A stretch of DNA of 64,000 nt from Harmonia axyridis (Eukaryota; Arthropoda; Insecta; Coleoptera; Coccinellidae): positions 9,672,001 through 9,736,000 of the forward strand of contig NC_059503.1 of NCBI RefSeq assembly GCF_914767665.1. Direction: 5' to 3'. The notes beneath the pieces were generated by a model. That model saw only the letters and a program-made list of their open reading frames with translations, ran no database searches and was not told the origin of the DNA. How positions within the stretch are numbered: position 1 is the first letter of the stretch; each line of letters begins with the position of its first letter. Below are positions 12,337 to 23,262 of the stretch, piece by piece. The translations under genes were made by a program, and so were the position numbers.

Positions 12337-12484
12337 TGGAGATGCATTTTTCAGCTTAGAGATGCATTCTTGCTGGAAATGCATTTTTGTGCTTGGAGAT
12401 CTTCATATTAAGTTGTTCTGTCCTTCTATAAAGCAGTGAGTATAAGATGCATTTATGCAGCATGAGATGCATTCTTCTGCCTGA
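12337..12484. repeat. Short degenerate repeat built on GATGCATT
   Basis: Variants of GAGATGCATTYTT recur at least five times. The phrase GATCTTCATATTAAGTTGTTCTG near 12.40 kb is echoed by GATCATATTAAGTTGTTCTG near 12.49 kb, indicating a small local duplication. Confidence 0.55.
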
Positions 12485-12745
12485 AGATCATATTAAGTTG
12501 TTCTGCCCTTCTTTAAAAAACCTAAAACAGTCTTCAGAGGTCATCTTCTGATTTTGCGATAAGAACTGCGTCGTCAGCATAGTAATATGCCCATTTGGTG
12601 TTTTTCTATTCTTGACCGGTTCTCTTAATGGCTTTTATCATTATTCCGTTCAATACCAAGTCCAGATACCCAGAAAGTTATGCTTCATTCAAAGTATTAA
12701 TAAAAGAAAGTGAGTTTGAGAAAGTTCTTGTCAGTACCAACTGGC
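12485..12745 (-). pseudogene. RTE-like reverse transcriptase relic, palm-motif part
   Basis: On the minus strand the sequence encodes Leu-Val-Leu-Asn-Gly-Ile-Met-Ile-Lys, then Tyr-Tyr-Ala-Asp-Asp-Ala-Val-Leu-Ile-Ala, then Lys-Ser-Glu-Asp-Asp-Leu. This is the catalytic YADD motif in the wording usual for RTE-type LINEs. A stop interrupts it just before the motif and another just after. A degenerate Leu-Ser-Gly-Tyr-Leu-Asp segment upstream matches the SPYLFNL block of the same domain. The earlier half of this reverse transcriptase is found beyond the LINE at 15755-15975. Confidence 0.75.
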
Positions 12746-12803
12746 CAAATAGGTCAAGCGTTCATAGGTTTTTTCAGCCTCGAGCTTCATTTCTGAAGCC
12801 GAC

Positions 12804-15658
12804 TTGAACACTTCCATGTCTAAATCTTCAGTCACCTTCTCAAGTGAAAAAGTGAATGCTGTCAAAATAATTCATCAAAATATGCGATGCATTAGTAATA
12901 AAATACTTATGCTGGATGATATTTTCTCTGATGTAAACTGTGATTTTTTACTAATTAGTGAACATTGGCAAGAAAAAGTCAATATTAATATATTAAAACT
13001 AAGAAATTTCACTCTTTGCACAAGTTACTGTAGGGTAACTATGAAGCATGGTGGTGTTGCCATTTATAAAAATGATAACTACATTCATGACATTTCTGTT
13101 GTGAATATCGAAAGTTTAAATGTTGAAGGCATTTTGGAATGTTGTTGCATTAGGATTCCGACTGAAGGTATGACAATTGCTGCTTGTTATAGACCTCCAT
13201 CAGGAGATTTTGATTTGTTCTTGCAAGTTTTCAATGAATTTCTCAATTACTTATCCACTATGTCAGGTAGAATAATTATTGGAGGAGATTTTAATATAGA
13301 CCTTTTGGTTCATAGCGACAGTTCAATGTTTTTCAGGGATTCTATTGCGTGTTTTAATTTTCAGTCGGTTATTTCATTGCCAACTAGAGTCACTTCAACA
13401 TCGAGAACATGCATAGATAATTTTCTGATAAATTTTGACGATGGATTCAGTACTAGTGTGAAAGATTTTTTTGTTTCTGATCACTGTGCTATTTTGATAA
13501 ATGTGAAATCGAGTATTTCAGAGAAAAAACATAAGCGTTCAATTTATGCCAGAGTGCATAGTGCTGAAAATATTGAGACTTTTAAATCTTTTTTATATCA
13601 AGAAAGTTGGGATGAAGTTTTTGAACATAAAAGTCCCAATATGTCTTTCAATTGTTTTTCTCAAATTATTCATTATTATTATGAGAAATCGTTTCCCATG
13701 AATAAATTCAGCTCTCATTCAACTCAGAGTAAGGTCCTTTGTTCTGAATTGACAGAAATCAGAAACCTTGTTAGCCTTTTTGGTGAATTAGCCAAACAAG
13801 ATGAACGTTTCAGGGGGGATTTCCGGTATTATAATAGTATGTACATGAAAAACCTATCTGAAATTCAAGTAATGCATTTTGATGCTGAAATAGCACAATC
13901 AAATAATAAAACTAAAACTACATGGCAGCTTATTAATAGAATAAAGAAAAAAACCATAGTAAAAATAACATTGTTATTGAGGAAAATGGAGTGAGAATTT
14001 CTGAGATTACTGCGGCCAACAATTTCAATGATCATTTTTTGAATTTTACCTCACTACCAGTTGGAGTGGATACTAAATACGCAGATAATAATGTCCAATT
14101 CAATAATAACACCATGTTTATGACTCCTGTCTGTGAGGGGGATATATTGAGTTTAATTGCTAGGCTGAAAAATACAAATTCTGCGGGATTTGATAATATT
14201 TCCAATAAAATAATTAAAATATGTAAGCTAGAACTTTGCAAGCCGTTAACTTATCTGCTCAATTTAACAATTGAAACGGGTATTTTTCCGGAAAAACTCA
14301 AACTAGCCATAGTAACACCTGTTTATAAAAGGGGTGACACTAATTCTTATGAAAGTTATCGTGCTGTCAGTATTTTATCTAGTATAGACAAAATTTATGA
14401 GCTCAAGATGAATGAACTGTTGACTTCATTTTTTGATAAAAATTCTTTATTATCAACTGCCCAACATGGGTTTACGAATAACTGTAGTACGGAAACTGCA
14501 CTCAATGAGTTTTATAATGAGATTGTGGCAGATCTAGATTTTGGTATGCATGTTGTGGGTCTGTTTGTAGATTTTTCTAGAGCCTTCGATTTTGTTAACC
14601 ATGAACTACTTCTGCACAAGCTGTAACGTTATGGGGTTCGAGGTCTTAGTCTGGACCTGTTCCGATCTTATCTGACAGGTAGGTCTCAGGTTGTGAAGAT
14701 CGGTGGAGTTTTGAGTACCATGAGATATACTAATACAGGTGTTCCCCAGGGGTCGATTCTAGGCCCAAAGCTGTATGTAATTTTTAGTAATGATCTCCCA
14801 AAATTTTTGAAGAAGAAATCACCTTCATGTAATATAGTATGTTATGCGGATGACACAAATATTCTTGTTTCTGGTGCTGATATAGAACAAGTCAAAATCT
14901 CTGTTGCAAATACTTGCAATGATATTTTTGAATGGTCAAAAAAGAATAATTTATTGCTCAATTGTTCGAAAACTCATGCGGTACATTTCTCATTGAGGGT
15001 ACCAAGGGTGATAGACAATGTAATTCCGATAGTTGATGGCGAGATTCATTTTGTTCAACACACAAAGCTTCTGGGTGTTGTTATGGATTCTCGATGTCGA
15101 TGGACAGAGCACATAGAATTTTTGTGTGGTAAAATCCGTAATAGTTGTTTTTCACTCAGATTCATGAAAAAGTATTGTAGCAATACTACATTGAGATCAA
15201 TTTATTTTGCTAGCATTCACTGTCACTTGAGATATGGTGTGTTGAATTGGGGTTGTGCCACTGATGTTGGGAGAGTATTCATACTGCAAAAGTACGCAAT
15301 AAGAATAATTGCTGGGATTCCTTTTCGAGAATCATGTAGGTCATCCTTCAAGGATTTAAAAATACTCACTTTGGTAGGAATTTACATTTTTGAAGTTTGT
15401 AAATATGTGTTCATGAATAGATATTTATTTGTTAATGATATCAAACATTGTTATAATACCAGAAGAAAATTTTTGTTAGCACCAAAAAATCACAGTACTA
15501 CGTATTATCAAAAAAATCTGCAGTATATGGGTTGTAAAATTTTCAATAGGTTACCTGTAGAAGTACAAAATTCTCCAAATTTATTTATTTTCAAGAAGAG
15601 GGTTAAGTTATTACTTTTAGATAAGAATTGCTATTATATTTCTGAGTTTTTTGAATGA
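12804..15658 (+). pseudogene. LINE endonuclease-reverse transcriptase polyprotein with two lesions
   Basis: An APE-type endonuclease comes first: IIHQNMRCISNK near the start, then LLISEHW (catalytic Glu), IIGGDFNID and VSDHCAIL (catalytic His). The reverse transcriptase follows: SAGFDNISNKIIK, FVDFSRAFDFVNHELL, TGVPQGSILGP and CYADDTNILVSG (catalytic YADD). A C-terminal part with LRYGVLNWG and a Cys-containing tail closes the protein at 15658. Two lesions break it. A one-base change in the A7 run at 13947-13953 shifts the frame, so translation first ends at 13994. An in-frame TAA at 14624-14626 replaces what reads as a Tyr codon in LHKLYRYG. Otherwise the frame is long and open, so decay is recent. 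Its function was target nicking and reverse transcription of its own RNA. Confidence 0.9.
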
Positions 15659-15719
15659 ATGTATTTATTTTGACGTTTTCTTTTGTTGTATGCTCTCGCT
15701 CTGTATATTTAACATAAGA

Positions 15720-15748
15720 AATAAAGATTATTATTATTATTATTATTA
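15720..15748 (+). repeat. LINE 3' tail: AATAAA plus (ATT)n
   Basis: AATAAA at 15720 leads directly into seven ATT-type units. Microsatellite tails of this sort end several LINE lineages that lack poly(A). Similar tracts at 20822-20840 and 27482-27508 may mark other retroelement ends. Confidence 0.8.
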
Positions 15749-15754
15749 AGACTG

Positions 15755-15978
15755 TCATCTTGGCGAATGTCCGTGGTGGTTCGTAGATGCTGCGTGATAG
15801 TAAAGTTAGGGCGTTATTGGATAGTTCTTCTTGTTTTTGTCCTTAATGAGCTCTATGTATTCCTTCGACCGTAGGTACACCAACGTCCTCTAGAATATTG
15901 TTCACGTCTTGTATTCACACTCGGTCAAAGGTATTGGTTAGATCCAAAGCAAACATTATTCCAACTTGGGACACTCCT
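15755..15978 (-). pseudogene. RTE-like reverse transcriptase relic, upstream part
   Basis: On the minus strand the sequence reads Phe-Ala-Leu-Asp-Leu-Thr-Asn-Thr-Phe-Asp-Arg-Val, a decayed form of the reverse transcriptase block with the first catalytic Asp. It continues IQDVNNILEDVGVP and, after a frameshift, IELIKDKNKKNYP. This is the wording expected just upstream of the YADD piece at 12485-12745. The two pieces are in order and in the same orientation on either side of the plus-strand LINE, so the LINE appears to have landed in this older element. Confidence 0.72.
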
Positions 15979-16224
15979 TTGGCGAGTCTTCCTCGAGCCA
16001 AGTTGGGAGGTGCGCCCTCTCTCAGGGGTTTGGTGTTTCGTCCCGAGATCGCTGGTGGACTCATCAGTTAGGCTATCCAGCGATTTCTGCCCAAGACAAA
16101 CCCCTCTCACACTATCGTGGGAGGTGACTCTGTTGCAATGCAACGACCCTTTCAAATCCGCCGGGGTCGAAGTAGTGTGGCGTGAAAACCCATAGCGCCA
16201 TCTGCGATCAGACAGAGTCACTAC
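15979..16224 (+). repeat. Interspersed repeat, copy 1
   Basis: Shares a start (TTGGCGAGTCTTCCTCGAGCC), middle (CCCGAGATCGCTGGTGG) and end (ATCAGACAGAGTCACTA) with 20269-20487. Within each copy GTGACTCTGT and ACAGAGTCAC form a 10-bp inverted pair about 80-90 bp apart near the 3' end. The more GC-rich composition than its surroundings suggests a SINE or MITE family. No tRNA-like boxes were convincing. Confidence 0.8.
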
Positions 16225-16731
16225 ATTTCCATATGTAAACAATTCATCAAAATTCCAAGCGCTCAAGAGGAACATACAACTCTATTACAACAATACTCAA
16301 TTGGTTTCAAACTGGTCGAGAACTGGTTCGAAATTAGACACGCGGATAAGGACTAATGAAAACATCTCGTTCAGTTTCGAACTTCGTGAATTCATTATCA
16401 CCCCGGTTGTTCGAAAACAAGATACACATCGGAGGATGAATAGTTTTCTCACCCCACGTAGCCACATTCCCTCCCCAGCAGGATCGATAATGCGTGTAAT
16501 ACACGAGGAAAACGGTATTCTTGAAACGAGCCGAGTGAAGCACCAAACTGAATCAGAACGAATGGGGCAATAAAGTCTTGTTGCATGTCTGATAAACAAT
16601 GCAATCAACCCCAATAGTAGATGTATTCATTAGAGGAGTTAGCGGAAACAGAATTTTCTTTCGGAAGCCAATTTCTGTGTGGAGTTTCTTTTCTTCATTA
16701 GAACGTTTATGGAAATTTGTTCATATGAAGG
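16225..16731. other. Unassigned spacer
   Basis: Overlapping open frames of 70 to 105 codons on both strands (16297-16614 minus, 16301-16573 plus) are mutual shadows with no recognised motif. The run ends at the target site of the hAT-type element. Confidence 0.35.
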
Positions 16732-16984
16732 CAGTGGCGGCGCTAGGGGGGATAAAGGGCGCCTGATACACCGTTAAATTGTTGCTGCCCCTAAAATATT
16801 GCATGAGCAAAGGAATTATTATTATTATTACAATGAAGAAGGGGGAAGGGAAAACTAAATAGAAATTTCATGTATGAGGTACGAGAAAAATATCGTGAAA
16901 ACACAAGAATAAAAAAAAAAACATAAAAAATACAGAATAAATTAATCCTGGCCCCCCTCTTCATCAAAGCTGGCGTCGCCACTG
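16732..16984. mobile_element. hAT-type MITE with 8-bp target duplication
   Basis: The 253-bp element starts CAGTGGCGGCGCTAG and ends with CTGGCGTCGCCACTG, a 15-bp inverted pair with two mismatches. It is flanked by TATGAAGG (16724-16731) and TATGAAGA (16985-16992), an 8-bp duplication with one change. CAGTGGCG-type ends and 8-bp duplications define hAT elements. There is no coding capacity; the interior has G-rich stretches next to each end, an (ATT)n run and an A-rich run. Confidence 0.9.
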
Positions 16985-16992
16985 TATGAAGA

Positions 16993-17855
16993 GGAAATAA
17001 TACGGTCAGCAAACTTTTCTTGCAAAATTGCAATTTTTCGCTACTTTTGTTGCACATAGCACCGTTTTGTTGAGAATAAACGGCGTCCACATCAATCTCT
17101 TCTACTTCTCCGCATAAAAATCATAGCTCATTTTCTAGATCGAGGAGGAATCAACAAATCTGGGTTTTCGTCCATAATAGTGGCTACAGCAGCAATATTC
17201 TCAGTTGTTTTTGATCGACGCTCACGCTTTCAATTCTTCACATCACTAACTTGTAACAACAGTTCAAATTTGTCCATCAGCGTCACCACCGTCAGCTCCG
17301 AAGGTGCTTTTATTTTGTGAAAGTGACTGTAAAAAATTTCCACCATTTTTGTAGATAGTAAAATTTTAACAATTTCAATTCGCTGTTGAATCCTACAACG
17401 TTCTCTTTATACAATGAATTATGTCTTACTTGTTGAATATCAAAATATGGTCACTTTTGAAGTGACAGCTGCCCAGATAGCGAGCTATTCAAAACAAAAT
17501 CTCTTATTGGAAAACCCAGTATATGGATTCACTGTACGTAGTTGTGACGACAAAATCAAATTTGGTGATTTTTTGGAAAAGGTTCCATTATGCGATTTGC
17601 AGTAGAACAACATTGAAAGAAGTTGTAACATAAGAGTATAACGTTATGGTTTTTCCTGAATGAAAATGAGCCATTGAATCAGTGATGAACGCTTGAAGCC
17701 TTTTGAATTCTTTTCGTGATAGAATATAATGATATGGTTCAATAGTAGAGAATATTAATCAAAAAAATCGTTGATTTTCCAGTGATCACTATTCCTGAAA
17801 CAGGAAGTTAATTTGAATCAACATTCCAGGCGTAAGAACAGCTGTTTGATGTGAA
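16993..17855. other. Unassigned AT-rich spacer
   Basis: Only a 63-codon frame (17414-17605) is present, without a recognised motif. No element ends seen. Confidence 0.4.
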
Positions 17856-18775
17856 GGGTGTTTTTTTTAGAGCTCTAGAACTTTGAATTGCAATAAAACA
17901 ACGATGGATTATTCGATTGACATGAATTTTATTTCTCCGCAAGATAATCTTGTGGCATTACATTTTGAATATGATTTCTGGCATATTACCGCCACGGCTG
18001 ACTCGGATGTAGTCCAATCTGGACGTCCAATTTTCGATGACTTTTTTCAACATTTGTGTCCGTATATCGGCAATAACACGGCGAATGTTGTCTTCCAAAT
18101 GGTCAAGGGTTTGTGGCTTATCCGCATAGACCAATGACTTTACATAGCCCCACAGAAAGTAGTCTAGCGGTGTTAAATCACAAGATCTTGGAGGCCAATT
18201 CACAGGTCCAAAACGTGAAATTAGGCGGTCACCAAACGTGTCTTTCAATTAATCGATTGTGGCAAGAGCTGTGTGACATGTTGCGCCGTCTTGTTGGAAC
18301 TACAGCTCCTGGACATCATGGTTGTTCAATTCAGGAATGAAAAAGTTAGAAATCATGGCTCTATACCGATCACCATTGACTGTAACGTTCTGGCCATCAT
18401 CGTTTTTGAAGAAGTACGGAGCAATGATTCCACCAGCCCATAAAGCGCACCAAACAGTCAGTTTTTCTGGATGTACGGTGTCTCGGCATATACTTGAGGA
18501 TTAGCTTCACTCCAAATGCGGCAGTTTAGTTTGTTGACGTAGCCATTCAACCAGAAGTGCGCCTCATCGCTAATGGACGTAGTGCGCGATACGTATTCCG
18601 CACAGAACCATTATTTTCGAAATGAAATTGCACTATTTGTAAGCGTTGTTTAGGCGTGAGTCTATTCATGATGAATTACCAAACCAAACTGAGAATAAAT
18701 TGACAGCTGTTAAATCGGTCGCCATCTTGAACATTTATGCCAACTTAAAGTTATATACCTCGAAAAAAAACACCC
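17856..18775 (-). mobile_element. Rosa-like deletion derivative, copy B
   Basis: About 0.92 kb with the same GGGTGTTTTTTTT termini as copy A. At the internal junction it reads CTACGTCCATTAGCGATG, 11 bp shorter than copies A, C and E, and this shorter form is shared with copy D. The right flank after the terminus reads GTTATTT, as in copy C. Confidence 0.88.
17958..18669 (-). pseudogene. Rosa-like transposase remnant (copy B)
   Basis: The start codon with Met-Asn-Arg-Leu-Thr-Pro (18669-18667) and about 34 N-terminal residues remain, then the deletion junction. The catalytic part is broken by further lesions. The last 96 codons (17958-18248) are open and include SCDLTPLDYFLWGYV with the third catalytic Asp and the Glu-Ile-Ile-Phe-Lys-Met end. 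Upstream, a frameshift and substitutions disrupt FQQDGA and the first-Asp region. Confidence 0.85.
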
Positions 18776-20268
18776 GTTATTTGTCGGTGATATTTCCACT
18801 TGTACTCCACTGAGCAATGGCGCATTTCATGAGCTCAATACGTGGCCCTAAAAAACATAACCAGTATTTCCCAACACATAACCACCCCCACCACTTTCCC
18901 ATCGACCAAAACCTCGAACCCACCCCGCATAAAAATCGAAAACCTTCACGCTTCATATTCCACATTAAAAAAAAAAAAAAATTCGACGTGTATTTTCGGA
19001 ACGTGGTCTTCCCCATCCCATTTCACTTTTTTCGCTCCAAACCACATTGAAATATTAAAATTCCTGATCCAGGATCTCCGCAGAATCCGCCTGTTTCTCC
19101 TCTTCGGTCGAGGTGGAAAATGTACACCGGAATTTTCGAAGCTTCGGCTTCCGGTATGCCCTATCGATTTTTGACGGGTGCATGGCGTAACGAATAAAAT
19201 CTCGCGTGACCAACCATCAACTTGACGCTGCGAGCATTAACCGTACCCTACGATTAACCGTGCCCAAATGAATCATATCTGGCTCGACGAAGGTACCCTG
19301 GCGCGTCATATCTGGATATCTCGGTAATTAATAAACGTTTCGGTCAACAATTAATTTCAATCAGGTCCGGCGAAGATTCGAGATTCGTCCCTCCGGAGTG
19401 TATTAATAAACACATCCACTATTAGGGCTGATTGTATTGTTTATCAGACAAGCAACAAGGTTCTATTGCTGCCATTTGTTCCCTATCCGGTCCGTTCTGT
19501 TATGCCGATCCTACTCAAACGGTACAATTAGGCACGTATTTCTAGAAAGTGGTAGAGATGACTGCGATAAATTGGAAATTATTAATTGAATATGGATAGG
19601 GATGGAAAACTTCGAATGATAATAATCGAATATATAACTTCTCAAATCTGTATAGAATTATGCCACATTGATTGTTAAATTTCATTTTGTCTAATGACGA
19701 ACTTATGACGATCAAGCCTAAAATTCGACAGGATAGTCTAACTGGAATGTCCTGGAAATCGTTTATTCCTTCCTTCTTCTCTCCTTCCCTTGAGATGGAA
19801 ACACTTTATAAATTATCAACTTACAAAGGCTTACCACATATTCCTCTAACAGACACCTCAGAGAAGATGGTATGAAGGGCTAATTGAGTAGAGTGCGAAC
19901 AAGCTCTATAGTCTTGGAGTAGGCTTGGTGCCGTTGCTGCAACGCATCCACCTGTTAGTCGCTTATCTGTTAAGTATACACCATGCAACTCTGTTCTCCT
20001 GATAGATTCTACCTCATTTTTAACTCAAATGACAATGTAACAACTTCTTATAAAATAGTAATGAAACTAGGGCAGTTAGAGACCGAGACGTTAAATAACG
20101 TATATAACTAGGAAGAAAGTAGAAAAAAATTAGGGTGAATTCTTCTTCGTTGTCAACTTGGAGTGATAACTTTTGAGAAAATAGTTAAGTGCCTTGATAG
20201 CTCCAAGAAGCAAGAAATGAAGAGTTTCAATATCCAAAACTCTGATCTTGTGGAGATCTCATAGATTT
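18776..20268. other. Unassigned spacer with a less AT-rich block
   Basis: Open frames around 18.78-19.17 kb overlap on both strands and contain A-run translations, so they are not convincing. From about 19.08 to 19.42 kb the sequence is richer in G+C and CG and has no simple repeats; it could be a conserved regulatory block or an untranslated exon. Nothing identifies it. Confidence 0.35.
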
Positions 20269-20487
20269 TTGGCGAGTCTTTCTCGAGCCAAGTTACAGGG
20301 GTTTGGTTTTTCATCCCGAGATCGCTGGTGGGCTATCCAGCTATCTCTGCCTTAGATACACACTCTCCTCACACCATCGTGGAGAGGTGACTCTGTTGAA
20401 ACGCTATGACCCCTTTAAATCCGCCGGTTACAAAGTATGTTTGGCGCGAAAACCCATACCACCACCTGTGATCAGACAGAGTCACTA
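20269..20487 (+). repeat. Interspersed repeat, copy 2
   Basis: Diverged partner of 15979-16224: the same TTGGCGAGTCTTTCTCGAGCC start, CCCGAGATCGCTGGTGG core, GAGGTGACTCTGTTG, TCCGCCGG and CAGACAGAGTCACTA end. It lacks about 27 bp near its start relative to copy 1. Confidence 0.8.
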
Positions 20488-21806
20488 GATATTATCATTT
20501 TATTGTATACTGAACATATACATCTCATGGATACAGACAAATATTTCACATTATCACATTGATTGCATTGAGTTATGACTTGTATAACTCAAACAACGAC
20601 CACTGTAGGTCATGGTAAGGGTCATATCATTTAACCTAATACAAAACAACAATACATATATAGGTAACGTTCATTTTATATTCGAAGCTGTACCTTATGT
20701 TATTCGCATTGGTGGTAGAGCAGACCCTCGTTCCAAGGTGTCTGAACCAAGCGCCAATTGTTCATCTGAGAGTTTTCAAAATTTTAACAGAGTTGTATTT
20801 GTGATGAACAATAAACTGATTTATTATTATTATTATTACTCTTGGCTTTTTCAAACATCTTCGGCAATCCATAAGACGTCGAACGAATGCTTGTATTCAG
20901 CTGGAGATGCACATTCTGAACATTTACCTGAAATTTACCTTGTTCTCATTTGTTTATCCTAATGTTGTTATTTCTATTTGAATTATAAACTTATTGAACA
21001 ACCTGTATTTCATAAAAAATACTTACCTATCTTATATGTTCATAGCAACTTTTTATCTTATAATTGAAAGATGAATCGGCCATCAGAAGATTACATTGAA
21101 AAAACCCAATACTATTGGACCGATTTGGACGTATTGTTTATGGAATTGAAATTTATTATAATATCATTATTAGCTTCACTTTTTCAATATGTCCAAAGAG
21201 GAGTTGATTCTATCCAATTAATATTCGATGTTGGTCATTCATTCAAATACTTGGCCTCATTCTAGCCTTCTCCATTTCGACTTTCGACAGACTCATGCAA
21301 ATTTTGGAATCTCGTTACGATATTAGCTGAGTTTCTTTGTCTATTTATCTTCATCCAACCTCACATGAAAGCCTTCCAGTACTCGGGAAGATAAAAGTTT
21401 TTGTAAACGCATCCGAACATACAGATTCCTAAAGGTAGAAAACTACTAGAGGAAATTCCGGATATTTCATCATTAGAGTATGGAACTAATTACGGGAGAG
21501 CATGAACAGGAATCTCCATGCCCCGCAATCCAAATAAAGAAGTGAAAACGAAAATGCGCAGAGTCGGAGCACAGGTGAACGCTCTCCTATCCGTTTCCGG
21601 TCTCGCTTCCACCAGCAACAAGTGGTCCTGACCCGATGTTGAGCAAACTGTCTGAATTAACATTCGTTCGAGAAATATTAACATCCAGCTTTATTAGGGT
21701 GAAATGAGGACTGAAGCCGACTGACTTTGATTATGTTCAATTCATTACGATCTCTGGAGTACCATTCGCAGTATAAATAAAATTTATGTGTACGTTAAAT
21801 GCCTAC
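20488..21806. other. Unassigned spacer with an (ATT)n tract
   Basis: ATAAACTG followed by (ATT)n at about 20.81-20.84 kb resembles the LINE tail at 15.72 kb, so a retroelement 3' end may lie here. A plus frame at 20612-20962 crosses this tract and is therefore unlikely to be real. A minus frame at 21490-21684 has no recognised motif. Confidence 0.35.
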
Positions 21807-21936
21807 CAGATTGGCTCGAGGCCGATGTAGAAGGAGCCTCTTCTTGCCGGATGGTGTGCAAACGATAGAGGTCGAACTGATAATAACGATAATTAACCAG
21901 TGGGGTTAGCGTGAGCTCGTCTCGTTCCTGCTGATT
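21807..21936 (-). CDS. Candidate internal exon of an unidentified host gene
   Basis: Read on the minus strand, a pyrimidine-rich tract ends in GCTCTGCAG just before 21936. A 130-bp open segment follows, then TCTG|GTAGGC, a plausible donor. The open frame runs Asn-Gln-Gln-Glu-Arg-Asp-Glu-Leu-Thr, then LVNYRYYQFDLYRLHTIRQ, then an Ala/Pro/Ser/Thr-rich stretch (EEAPSTSASSQS). Codons are much less AT-rich than the flanking DNA, as expected of coding sequence. Phase is 0 at the acceptor and 1 at the donor. I do not recognise the protein. The frame also stays open upstream through the pyrimidine tract, which is common by chance. Confidence 0.5.
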
Positions 21937-21964
21937 CTGCAGAGCAAAAAAAAAGTAAAAATTC

Positions 21965-23262
21965 AATACAAGAATCGTTTTATCTCATGAAATATTCGTC
22001 ACAGACCTCTCAAGTAAAAACGTTTTTTGGAGATCTATAATTTACAAAGTGGTTAGATTTCAGATCCGTACCATAAATAAGTGGCTGCCTCGAGAAAATT
22101 ATCAATTTTTTTCTCGAAAATTTCAGATTTTTACCTATAATTTTTGAAATAATGTACTGATCACCCAACTGCAAGCATTTTCGTGATCTACATGGTCGAA
22201 TCAATCAATAAAACGATACAATATTCCCATGAAGGATCTTTCATTTTTTCTCAATTTTCTAAGGGTTAGTAGGTATGGAAAATTTTACGAAAATTTTTCG
22301 ACAAAAAAATTTTCAGGTGGGATCGAAATTCGGCTAATAAGAGATCGTCAATTCTGGCACCGATAACCAATTCTTCGTAGAGCTCACGGTTTCGAGGAAA
22401 TTTGAACTCGAAATTTGAAAAAAAATTGAATTCACCTCGAAAAATCGTTATATATCCTGAATTATTCGTCACAGACCCCTCAAGTTTCCATCTGAGACAT
22501 ACTGTGGTTTCGAGGACTTAGCTTAGGTCCAGGAGAAGTTGCAGCCTATGGAATGTTATCAATTTATTTTCTCGAAAATTTCAAATTTTCACTTCTAATT
22601 TCTGAAATAATGTACTGATCACACAACTGCAAGCATTTTCGATATCTAATCGAATCGATCAATAAAATGAAGGAATTTTAATTCTTTGATTTATATAGTC
22701 GAATCAATCAATATTATGATACAATATTCCCATGAAGGAATTTTTATTCTTTTCAATTTTCTAAGGGTTAGGTATGGAAAATTTCACGAAAATTTTTCAG
22801 GTGAGATCGAAATTCGGCTAATCAGAGATCATCAATTCTAGCACCGCCCACCGATTCTTTGTAGAACCCACGGTTTTGGGAAAATTTGAACTCGAAATTC
22901 GGGCAAAAATTGAATTTCTCTCCAAAAATCGTTATATCTTTGAAATAATGTACAGATCGCACAACTGCAAGCATGTTTGTGATCTTCAGGTTAAATCAAT
23001 TAATAAAATAATACAATATTCTCATGAACGAACTTTTATTTTTTTTTTAATTTTCCAATGGTTCTAAATTTTCGAAAAAATCAGTAAACATTGAATTTTT
23101 ATACAATAATCGTTTTATCACCTGAAATATTTGTCACAGACCCCTCAAATAAAAACTTTTTTTGAAGATCGAGCTCTAATCTACAATATGATGAGATGTC
23201 AGATCCCTACCTTGTATAGTGAAGAAGTAGCAACCTCGAGAAAAAGCTGATATTCACAAACA
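21965..23262. repeat. Tandem array, about 480-bp period, roughly 2.7 units
   Basis: Units begin near 21.97, 22.44 and 22.92 kb. Shared phrases include ATTCGTCACAGACCCCTCAA, AATAATGTACTGATCAC, CAACTGCAAGCATTTTCG, ACAATATTCCCATGAAGGA, GATCGAAATTCGGCTAAT and TTTGAACTCGAAATT. The third unit is rearranged: its ATCGTTATATC is joined directly to the GAAATAATGTACAGATC part, and the ATTTGTCACAGACCCC part follows later. A related single piece lies at 43216-43445. The function is unknown; it could be satellite seed or the repeated interior of a larger element. Confidence 0.85.

Larger units (their letters stand above)
12770..15748 (+). mobile_element. LINE (non-LTR retrotransposon), EN-RT type
   Basis: A LINE with endonuclease and reverse transcriptase in one frame, a short 3' untranslated part, AATAAA at 15720-15725 and a terminal (ATT)n tract ending near 15748. 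No gag-like ORF1 is seen upstream, so it is 5'-truncated or belongs to a one-ORF lineage. The 5' boundary is approximate. I found no target duplication. The element interrupts an older reverse transcriptase relic of opposite orientation. Clade is not settled; wording suggests the broad CR1/jockey group. Confidence 0.88.

Noticed and set aside
20612..20962. 116-codon plus-strand frame
   Set aside because: It translates straight through an (ATT)n microsatellite as a Tyr run, so it is not credible as coding.
21965..23262. CRISPR array
   Set aside because: Repeats are ~480 bp long, few and diverged, in a eukaryotic setting with no spacers or cas genes.
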